In this document: one piece after another, positions 1 through 9,522 of the stretch
Layout: each line of letters begins with the position of its first letter
How positions within the stretch are numbered: the first letter of the stretch is position 1
Assembly: GCA_025602915.1 (NCBI GenBank)
Contig: JAHLJZ010000096.1
Span: 24,249 to 88,248 of the forward strand
From: Paraphysoderma sedebokerense
Taxonomy: Eukaryota > Blastocladiomycota > Physodermatomycetes > Physodermatales > Physodermataceae
DNA: 64,000 nucleotides
Direction: 5' to 3'
Notes under the pieces: generated by a model
The model's input: the letters and a program-made list of their open reading frames with translations, nothing else
What the model was told of the DNA's origin: nothing
Database searches by the model: none
Program-made: the position numbers and the translations under genes

Positions 1-725
1 CACTCCGAACAAAGTTGATGATAGAAATCAACTTAAAGGGATCCTTAAAAAATCTGGAACAGATATGGTGTCATCTGCTGCTGATACTTCTGCAGTTGCC
101 ACCTTCAGAACAATAGTCGAAGAATCTCCTTTCTCTTCAATCGCATCATCAGAGACAACTGCTATGACAGGCAAACGAAAGAGATATGAGCAATCTGAAC
201 TCGGAACTCTCGATAAACGCCTGAATTCTTTCATAGCCTCCTCGCAAGCGTCACGAAGAGTTCAGACGAATTCAGGGTTAAGTATCAGCAGCGTCAGTAA
301 AAGAGTTATCATCCAAGCTGAAGACCACGGATTAGAGTTCAGTTCAAATCCTCATCGCGATGGCGATACTGATGTTTTAGACGGCGATGACCCGTTTGCT
401 TACAGTGACAGCCCTGCCATTGAAAAAAAGGCAGTAAAAAAGGTAAAAGCACATTTTTTCCGTCACCTTCGCCTATTTTTATTGACGTGTACGTAATAGC
501 CGAAAACCAAGATCACCAGGCGGAACTCTGTGTTTGTCCAATCCGGCAGCAGCTCAAACAAGGGAGATGGCAAGGAAAAGTCCTACAAGGTAAACCCTCT
601 CTTACAATTAAGAATCTACAGTTGCAGTGATGCTTTAACTCGCTTTCGGCTTTAAACATTAGTCAACTGAAAAAATGAAAAACAACGGCGAATACAATGT
701 TAACCCCACAGTTCCAACAGTATGA
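1..725 (+). CDS. 3' part of an unrecognised nuclear-type protein
   Basis: The gene is cut by the window's left edge. Three exons can be joined in one frame: up to 442, 500-589 and 663-725, with introns 443-499 and 590-662 showing GT..AG ends; the stop is TGA at 723-725. About 197 residues are visible. The chain is Ser/Thr-rich and low in hydrophobics. It has a GILKKSG stretch near the start, a basic KRKR patch and a second basic patch (KKAVKK followed by KPKTKITRR) created by joining exons 1 and 2, which would fit nuclear localisation. An acidic DGDD segment precedes it. No folded domain is recognised, so no function is assigned. The continuity of charge pattern across both junctions is the main support for the splicing. 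Confidence 0.5.
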
Positions 726-1674
726 ATTTATGTTGTCACGACAAACTGATGTGTACTAAAATCTTAATGAAATTAAATAGCGCCATTCCAGTTCCTCTCG
801 GAATTCGTCAAAATACGGTCAAGGTGGCTCTTCGTCATCGAAATTCAAGTCTAGTAAAAGCCGGGGTCGGCAATCAAAATATTGAAAGGCAAACAAATCT
901 TATACAATCTGTGAAAATTCATAATGTCTAAATGCAAAACCGCTGTTCTGTCTGATATTCTGTCATGCTTTCTTTAGTTTTATGATTGATCTGACGTACA
1001 TGTCTTTAGTATTTTCTTCTAAAATCGGCTTCTTTTGTGGGTGCAGGCGTTTCTATCGGATGTCTCTTTTTCATTCAAGTGATCAATACTTTTAATTGTA
1101 GCTCTATTGCATAAACAAGTTCTATTTCGAACGTCATAAAAGTGTATAGAAATGAACCGAATTGTTTGGTGAATTACTTTTACTCGTTATGTTATATTCA
1201 GTTATATTATGTTAGTATATAAGGGTGTTGAAAATCTTTAATAAAAATGATTGATGCAGAAGAGTGTTGTGAGAGGGTGACAGTTTCATTCGATCTGCTT
1301 ATTACTACGTTGACCAGTCGATGTATTCTGTATTGCGAACGTTGGACCGTTGAAAAAAATATCATATGTGAATAATCATCATACGGTGCATATTGCGAAA
1401 GCGGACTTAACACCTTGATTTGTACGGCTAATTATGATAAGTAGCTAGTGTGCCAGTTAGATTGATTAAGCTTAAATGTGCGTTGCCCTTTATTGCGCAA
1501 AGCGCGCAAATACGTGCTGCCACACGTTCAATAAATATCCAAGGAGGAACATTCTTCCGAGAGGACTCTTGTCATTAGCTGCTGACGGCTGCCAAATTAA
1601 ATGCACTTTTACTGGTATCTAAATAAATTGTCGATGCAATAAGAACCCTCGAAAGACCTAAATAGCAGAAAAAA
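726..1674. other. Intergenic, no gene seen
   Basis: About 950 bp between the first partial gene and the metalloprotease gene, AT-rich. The only open frames are short, lack splice partners and have no recognisable protein character. It should contain the 3' end of the upstream gene and the promoter of the downstream one; no specific motif stands out. Confidence 0.5.
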
Positions 1675-3770
1675 ATGATCTCTCTAGTGATTGTGGTCTT
1701 CGGATCTTTACTTGGAGCTGGTTGTTTCATTGGGGAATCACTTCAAGCACCTCGTCAACCAGGATTCAACTTCGGTCAGGAATTCCCTCAAATAGTCTGT
1801 CCAACAATTCAAAGTCCTAGAGAAGCCCCACCGATGTACAATATTAACACAACGTTTTACGCCAAATATATTGCTGGTCCTGGAGGTGAGGAGCTGCATA
1901 CTGGATTCGTTGCAATATTATGAGGGTGCTGTGAGTGTCGTCACACTACTGATAACTGTTTTCTTTCAGGTTTACCAATACTTGCTACGAGTGAGATTTC
2001 GGATGAAGCGTTATATCGGACTTGGGACGTGCTTACTCGAATGACTGGAACTTTGGATAAACGAGTGTTCCAACAGTTCCTGGAATATCGCGCCGTTTAT
2101 GTTATAGCAGGTTTCTATCAAAGTACTATCAGGATAACCTAGAAACTCTAACTGACTGTTCCCATCGATTATCGTTACAGGACCCAACGCATTGTTAAAC
2201 CATTTTCCTGGCACTACCGAGTTGAACGCAACGAAATTTGGCAATATCGGCGGCTTATCGACGTCCGGGAATTTTTCTGTGACAATAGCCCGAGAACAAA
2301 ATATTTTGACTTTGCCGTTCGAAAATGCAGCACAAAATGACGGAAATTTTGGTGAATCAATCGTGGTTCATGAAGCTGCCCATTTGATTCACAGAATTGG
2401 GATGACGTATGATTCGAATTTCAATGTTAAAGTGAATGAAACGTACAATAATGCTAGGAGCAAAAACTTGTGGGAGAAAACTTATGCAATGGAAAATTAC
2501 CTCGAATACTTTGCGGAAGGTAAACTCAACGCCTTAATGCATACGCAACAACGGCAGAACTGACCTTTTCCTTTCTGAATCTCAAACAGCTGTTCAAAGT
2601 TACTTCGATTCAAATCTATTGGTAGCGGAACCCGATGGTGTACACGGTGACGTTGCAAATCGCGAAAGACTCCAATCCTACGATCCCGAAATATTTAAAT
2701 TAATTGACTCTCTATTCAAAGGCAACCCGTGGAGATATCAATTCCGTGACCCATCAGACCCAATTTGTCTTGAGGGAGAACGTCTTCCACCCTATTCGCC
2801 ACCGATTGAAGGTATCAGTTGCCCTAAAATTTGGCCCGCCGAAATAGTTCCTGCGAAATACAAAGTGAATCTGGATTTCTATCGGAAATATCAGTCAACA
2901 AAATCAGGTAAAATTAAAAGAACCTCATTATTTATGCATCTGAAATAAAGACTTACTTTGACGATGTAGGCATCGCCGTTATTGCACCTGCCATGGTCGG
3001 GGAAGAAGCAATGCAGCGAGCTAGATACGTAGTAGATCAGGTGTTGAATAATATAGACCCCAAAATAGTACAGAATTTGAATGATTCAAACGTCAAATTA
3101 TCGATTATCGGTAAGTATTCAGATATATTGTCTCTCAATTATGTGTGAGTGCTAACCACAAATTAAACTAGCCCGCAAGGATGACCTGGCTAGTCTACCT
3201 GAATACTTGGGTACATCACCAAACGATGCGGCTTCCAAGAGAACGGCTTTCTCTGTTCAAGGGTCTACTTCAATTATAACAGTCGGAGAAGAGAATCTGT
3301 TGAATCTTCCGAAACGAACTCTGCCATGGGGAGATCCAGCTCATGGAACGTGCGAATTGGTTCGAGGAATTGCTTACGCTGTTCACGAAGTCGGCATGAA
3401 ACATAATCCAGCATTTGATAGTGAATTACAAGGAGCATTTAACAATAAAACCGCAAGTATTTGGGAGAACACAGATGCTGCTAAAAACCATAGAGAATTC
3501 TGGGCCCAAGGTATGAAATTTTGCTTTATCGATGATTTTAACGGAAACTAATCCTCTTCTATGATAATTCTAGGTGTTCAAAGTTATTTCGATTGTAGCG
3601 GTTTCTCTCCCATACCAGATGGTTCCCATAACTTCATTGACACAAGACAAAAACTGTTCCAATACGAACCGGTTTTGCATAAATTAGTCCAATCGGTATT
3701 TTTAGGAAGTATGGGTTATAAATACGAGTTTAGATCTAAACCGCTTTGCAGCATTACCGTTTTAAAATAG
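1675..3770 (+). CDS. Secreted gluzincin-like metalloprotease, two tandem domains, second one zinc-site-less
   Basis: Seven exons: 1675-1885, 1970-2110, 2181-2519, 2590-2907, 2970-3110, 3172-3510 and 3574-3770, encoding 561 residues. The N-terminus is a signal peptide (MISLVIVVFGSLLGAGC). Domain 1 carries HEAAH at about residues 181-185 and a downstream Glu in EYFAE (about 226-230), the HExxH plus Glu pattern of gluzincin zinc peptidases. It is followed by AVQSYFD, a motif I associate with a poorly studied secreted gluzincin-like family. Domain 2 repeats the same order (YxVHEVGM, then WAQGVQSYFD) but HEAAH is replaced by RGIAY and the Glu by Gln, so it cannot bind zinc the same way. All introns are phase 1. 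Exons 2 and 5 are both 141 nt and exons 3 and 6 both 339 nt, so the gene arose by exon-block duplication. Substrate unknown; probably secreted. Confidence 0.75.
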
Positions 3771-4251
3771 AAAGTAAATTGAATATACGTTATTGTTATA
3801 TTATTGTATATATTGTGAATCACGACGCTATATATATGTTAGGATTTTGCATTTATAGAGTGTATACCTGAATAAACCTACAGATGTCCTCACTATTGCG
3901 AGCAAAATTTATTGGATTCAGTGGATAATTAATCAATATCAGCTAGCAGACTACGATGAAATGCATTTAAAATCTTTAATTGTCAGCCGCTAAACCCAGC
4001 GCGATTTATTAAGGGATCACCATAACAGTGCTATGATTAAGCTAGATGTATATTATATATATGTATCATATGTAACAATTATTCGCTAAGACCATCCTCC
4101 GACACAAATTAATAACCTAATCTTGTTAACTCTTTCACATTGCAACCGTCCTTGCCCGTCATCTTTGATATATCGTATCGTTAGAAGACTAGTCAGCTTG
4201 ATCGCCTATTATCGGGTTGATACTTTCTGTTTGAGATGCAATTCTTCACTC
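3771..4251. other. Intergenic between convergent genes
   Basis: About 480 bp between the 3' ends of the metalloprotease gene (+) and the zinc-finger gene (-). Very AT-rich, with runs of alternating TA around 3800-3840 and 4045-4070. It should hold both polyadenylation regions; no gene is supported. Confidence 0.5.
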
Positions 4252-6813
4252 TTAATCTGTTTCCAGCAGATCCAGATACGACGGTCGTCCAATATCTCTG
4301 TTTCGTTTTCTTAATTTGTACCGCTTTGTGTTTTCACCAACATTTTCAAATTCGGATCCTGATCCCGACTCCAATAATTTTGAAATTAATTCCAAATCGT
4401 TCGAATCGTAAGTGCATCCAAATAGCTCTACTCCGTCGTTCGGTCGAATATCGAATTCGTCAGAATTTCTGCTTGGATTTTGGTCTTCATGGTAATCTCG
4501 ATGAGTGTACGTAGAACCAGAATAAGTATGATGACGCCGTCGTTGAGAGCGCGTAGAATCAATCGAAGCTCTGGAGGGACCCGGAGAGGCAGTTAAAATC
4601 GGGGATAGGGAGTTCGAATTCAGATGATAATCATTTTCGGTTCCGTCGATTTCGTCATTTGAGAAATAGTGAGAATTGGAAATGTAAGAGCTGCGGCGTC
4701 CATGCTGTAGTCCTTTCTTTTCCAGGGGGCAACCTTTTGCATGTTGTTGCGAACACACTTCGTCAACGCGAAGATGGCGATTGAGGGCGTCACTGCATGA
4801 CCTATAGCAATCAGTACACATTCTTGAGAGAAATTGTAGAAAAATATATCAAACAAGACTTACACTCTGGCAAACTCTTTTCCGCAAATACAGCAATTGT
4901 AAGGTTTCACTTTCGAGTGCAATGATGTGACATGCCTTTTCAGATCATGCGCACGGGAAAATGATTTTCCGCAGTAAGAGCAGACTAAGAATATAGAAGA
5001 ATTAAGGGGAATTCAATAAATATGCAAAGAGTTAATTTAACCTACCGAATGGTCGCTCTCCAGTATGTACCCGAATATGGGATTTCAAATTGAAAGGACG
5101 AGTGAAACTAATCCAAAGCAAGGGCGAAGGTTCTTAGTGAATTTTTATAGGTGCGTTAAAATTAAGTGGTAAGATTACTTACGCCTTTTCACATCCTTCA
5201 TAAGGACACCTGTAACTCCTCGGTTGCTTTCTGGCGTTACCTCCCACTCGCCTAACTGTTCGTGCGTTGTGGAAACTTCTTCGATTTTTCATTGTACCCA
5301 TCTTTTCAGGCTGATCCGATTCAAGATTTAGCAAGCCATCGAATGTCAGATCCGATGAGGCATTGACAGTGTTGGACGAGTTATCCGTGAACTCGTTGAG
5401 GTCATTCTCAGTGACCGATGCACCCAAGACTTTATCAATTTCCTCAGCGGGTGTTAGAGTTGGTGAAGAATTCAGGATGTTTTGTATCACCGAGAGATTA
5501 TCCAATGATACGGTAGATAATCTAGAACCGGACGCTGTAGATGTAGCACTTGCAACGCTTAAGGATGGAGAATTTGCGATCATTATGGGTGAAAGATATG
5601 GAGATGTAGAAGGAGAGATGATAGGTGACGTAGAAAGAAGAGCTGGAATTGTGTGGTTGAGAGTCGCTTGGGCCGGTTGGGGATTCAAATCTACGATGGA
5701 GGGATTGATCGTTGTGCCCAAAGGAGTACAGACATCTGATGCTGGAGAAGATAGGTCTAGCTGGTGGAGATTGAGCCCGAGCGTCCCAACAGGGGAAGGC
5801 TGGATATTTGAGATGAGTTGCGATGGTGGGAAAGTTAAGGAGTCCATATGGTATGTAGGAGTCGGGATAGGTGAAGACATAGGAGGAATGGACGGAGATT
5901 GAGAAAGGAAGGGATATGGATTCGAATTTTGAAAGTTCTCTTGAGTTGCCGGAATTTCCATACAATGAGTTTCCTTCGAATAGTCATCCACCCGGAATTG
6001 GAAAACGGAATTGGATGCATTCACATCTTTGTCTTGAGTATCTGACAATGTATGATTGCAATTTCCTTGCATGACTGGCATGGCGGGAGGAGGTAGAGGA
6101 GAAAGTTCATCCTCTTCTTCTTGCAGATCATTCAATCCGAACGTTGATAATTTCAATTTAGGTACCTTGCTGTAATCAAACGATGAAGCAGATGTACGAA
6201 GCGAAATGTCGCCGACAGAGTTGGGGATGACGTCCATTATCGCGGGCTCCATTGATGCGGCAGAGGGTGATAATCCTAACATCAGTTGAAATTCATTACA
6301 GCCTTCCATGGACATCAAATCTTTGAGTTGATTGTCTGACCACGCACAAGAATGATTTTGTTCCATTGGTGTTGGTAGAGCTAAAGATTGAAGGAGGGGA
6401 TTACTTAATGTTGTCGGGATGAGACTGAAGGGATCGAAATTGCTCTGTTGTTGATTCTGAATGGAAGACGGACAACTTGTTTGGTTGACGTTCAAGGATT
6501 GAGCTGCCAATGACAATAGAATGTCTGCGTTTTCTAACACATCTGACTCTGTAGAAAATTTTAACACCTCAGAGCCAGAGCCAAAATTGATGGGTTGATC
6601 CTCCTGAATTTGCCTGCCCTGCGTTGAAATAGGCCATTTTGAATTGCCATTGCCGAAATGTCGTTCCGTTGACTCTACCAATTGTGGTGGCTCTGAACGT
6701 GGAACGAACCATTCAGAGGTAGAGTTTCCGAGAGTATGATTTGATTGATCACAAAAGTATAAATCCTGTCGAGGTTTGAAACCTTGTGTTGAAGCTTGAA
6801 GAATGGCTTGCAT
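4252..6813 (-). CDS. CRZ1: CRZ1-like C2H2 zinc-finger transcription factor
   Basis: Four exons on the minus strand: 6813-5183, 5107-5046, 4984-4864 and 4792-4252, giving 784 residues. The first 500 residues are Ser/Pro/Gln/Asn-rich, like an activation domain. Three fingers follow. Finger 1 is C-x4-C-x12-H-x3-H with FTRPFNLKSH; finger 2 is C-x2-C-x12-H-x4-H; finger 3 is C-x2-C-x12-H-x5-C ending DALNRHLRVDEVC. This trio, including the atypical third finger, matches the calcineurin-responsive Crz1 family, which enters the nucleus after dephosphorylation to drive calcium-stress genes. The tail is Ser-rich and polar. The last acceptor was chosen because it gives exact finger-3 spacing; in-frame acceptors also exist for exon starts at 4801 and 4822. 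No clear PxIxIT calcineurin dock was found, so the family call is firmer than the calcineurin link. Confidence 0.72.
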
Positions 6814-7677
6814 TGATGTGACATGCGCGTATTCAATTACGGGAATTAGGCAGAGTGAATAAGAGACTACGATGGAACTATAAAATATGCAAAGAGTAAC
6901 TGACTATACAACATAAGAGGTCACATCCTTCTTATATAGTTTTCCACGTTTGCAACATTATATCACCGGCCTGCACTGCAAAATAGAATGACGTCTGCGC
7001 CTCATTCCGCAAAATAATCAATTTTTGACAACAGCAAGAGGGAGAATAGAACTACCACTGATAACGCACTACGATTCATAGAAAGCATAATTAAAAATAG
7101 GCACAAGATGTTCACTTTGCTGATAGTGACATCACACAGCCACCCGACAAATTGGAATCTGTTGTAATGAGCATGAAAACATCCCAGGAAGCGGTAATGA
7201 TGATTTTGCTGATCCATTTGTACTACAGAAGCGCCGGGCTATCTTTGTAGTCACATTTTGGAGACTATCTTCTTAAAGCTTACCCGAATTCAGATTAATG
7301 TTCAGTTTAAAGGAAGTGATGCCATTCTTTCATTATTACGGTGGGACAAGAGTTGCGATTCAGTTCGGCGAGAGATTGAACTCTGTTTGACAACAATGGG
7401 CCAGTCGATGCAGGGATAAATTCATTACTTGCTGCATGGACAATTTCAGCATACAAAGGCCGAAGAACACATCTGAAGGGACGAACTATATTGTCACTCC
7501 TTTTCTGTGTACTTGAATGGCGAGTGAAATGTGGATGGCGGAGAGGAATCGGTCGGGCAGAGGAGCAAGAGACACGTAAAGAAAATACGCATCATTGCAT
7601 TCCGTCCACAGTAGAATAAGAGACATACATTCATTCATCGTTCTGCCACATTCATACCCAGAGACACCCATTCTGTC
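6814..7677. promoter_or_regulatory. Shared upstream region of CRZ1-like and ARMC1
   Basis: About 860 bp between two divergently transcribed genes, so it must contain both promoters. No recognisable gene or repeat is present, and the open frames here lack protein character. Confidence 0.5.
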
Positions 7678-9264
7678 ATGTCGGTGAAAGCAAAGCTAGT
7701 CGTCAACAAGCTATACTCCCTCGCCCTGAATGAGAGCAACAGGGAAACTATCGCAAAGGATCCAATGATACCGGCATTGGTTCTATTTCTGGACAATGAG
7801 GTCAGTACCATTCAGCCAATTCAACAGTTCTAAGTTATTTCGCATATCAATGTAATGCTGTGCAGTGTTGTTGAATGCCTCTTGTGTTGGAAGTCTTGAC
7901 TCATAGTTTCATTTGCGAAATGTTAACCAAACTGTTTCCTTACTGTTGACTCAGGACCCCGATGGTATGGAAATATTTCGCCTGGAAGCTGGCTTCGAAT
8001 CGATAATATTCATTCTACACAGCTTATAAAGCTGAATACTAATGGGGTTTGAAATTTTACTCTTGCCGTATTTTGAATAGTTGTCATTCGAGCACTCAAA
8101 ACCCTCGACTTGCTTTCCCAATCGACATCGACTCAACCAATAATACTGAATTTGATGGGACTGATGGTGAGTCTAGAAAAATTGATAGACGAAAATACCA
8201 AACCCGAGGCAGTCTCTCTGGCGACGAAACTGCGTAAAGTATGTCCGTTGTAGCCGTTGTAGTAAACTCTCTTGCAGGAACCCCCGCGAAACAGCCGCTG
8301 ACTTTAGAGTGTGGATTAACTGATTCAATATTGTAGAGATTGAAAACGCCTGTACATCTCCAGCAATTTCCACAAGATTCGCCTTTCATACATCGACATC
8401 AGTACTCTCAGACATCATCAATACCGAGACCTAAATCTTATTCCTCGAGGGTGAGTTTGTCGTTTTATGGAGATTCTTTGTATCCTCGACTAACAGCATC
8501 GTGATTTATGTATTTCATCTTCAAATTGTCGCATATACTTATTACAACATACAATAATGGTATCCGTAGCCACGAGTATTCGCCCCTCCACCGACTTCCA
8601 GTGTCCCCTTTCGAACCCGACAGTCAATTTTTTCGATATCACCTCGAAAAGCGCGTACTGTCACCCTTGAAATAGTATCCCCTCGGCTTTCGGATTCAGA
8701 AATAACTCGTCAAACCTTAGAAATGGAACTGCTAAAAATCAAGGGCATCATTTCCTTCACATTCGACGTATCTTCATCCAGAATTACATTACGAGTTTTG
8801 CAATCAATCACAGTAGAAGACGTTTTACGGGAATTGGTTGATAGGGTGAGTGAGGTTGAAAAAATGAGCGCAAGGCAGGTAGTAAAGGCAGCAAATGGGG
8901 GCGAGGAGGTGTATTTGGATATTGTAAGTTCGAAAGCGAAAACTACAAACAGGGAGGAAACCCCCGCCGAAGCTGCACAACCAAAAGATGACGAAAGCGA
9001 TGACGATAACCCGTATGATTCTGAAGATGACGAAGATGGACCGCAATATCTGGACGAAGATGAAGATCCGTACGGTATGTTTTAGTTTTTTTTTCCGACT
9101 TTGTCTTTACATATTTGTGTTGGCAAATCTCTAACTTCGATGCGTTTCCCGATCTAGATCTCGAAGATTACGGTGCCAAATCAGTTGTTACCAAGGATTC
9201 CTCAAGGGAGGATAGTGGTTCATGGTTTGGAACCATCTCGGGATTGGTATCGAAATGGTGGTAA
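7678..9264 (+). CDS. ARMC1: ARMC1 orthologue (armadillo repeat-containing protein 1)
   Basis: Exons 7678-7800, 7955-7964, 8081-8238, 8337-8450, 8570-9074 and 9158-9264, 338 residues. The N-terminal third is armadillo-like (ALVLFLDNEDPDVVIRALKT, then MVSLEKLIDE). The middle has LLKIKGIISFTF followed by SARQVVK, which aligns with animal ARMC1 (LLKIKGVISFTF). The C-terminus is acidic and ends GSWFGTISGLVSKWW, resembling the aromatic amphipathic tail of animal ARMC1. Animal ARMC1 is a cytosolic and mitochondrial outer-membrane protein linked to the MICOS/MIB bridging complex and mitochondrial distribution. Exon 2 is only 10 nt; skipping it breaks the frame, and including it restores DPDVV. Exon 3 runs past a GTGAGT at 8167 because the following sequence is homologous coding. 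Confidence 0.85.
7955..7964 (+). other. ARMC1: 10-nt microexon of ARMC1
   Basis: The bases GACCCCGATG lie between an acceptor (CTCAG) and a donor (GTATGG). Exon 1 ends in phase 0 and exon 3 begins needing one carried base; only this 10-nt piece joins them in frame, yielding the conserved N-E-D-P-D-V-V segment. Confidence 0.75.
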
Positions 9265-9522
9265 AGAAGAATGAAAGAGTTAGAAACATTGCATGATAAA
9301 TTGCGCGAATTGGCAGCATGATTATTGTGTCGATTGTAGATATTTAAGTTTGTCTGTAGATATCGCTGGTTTATTGTGAAAAGTTGTCCGAAATGACATG
9401 CAATTGCAATTTCCGGAATGCGGTCATCGTGCCGTGGCTCTTCGCTTTCGGCACTTTGCCGCCATACATTCTACCACTCGCAAAATTCATCCTACAAAGT
9501 CATTTCAGACAAATACATCATA

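Noticed and set aside
9418-9522. In-frame upstream ATG for the CHERP-like gene
   Set aside because: Adds 35 residues with no match to the family; the CID region follows naturally from ATG 9523.
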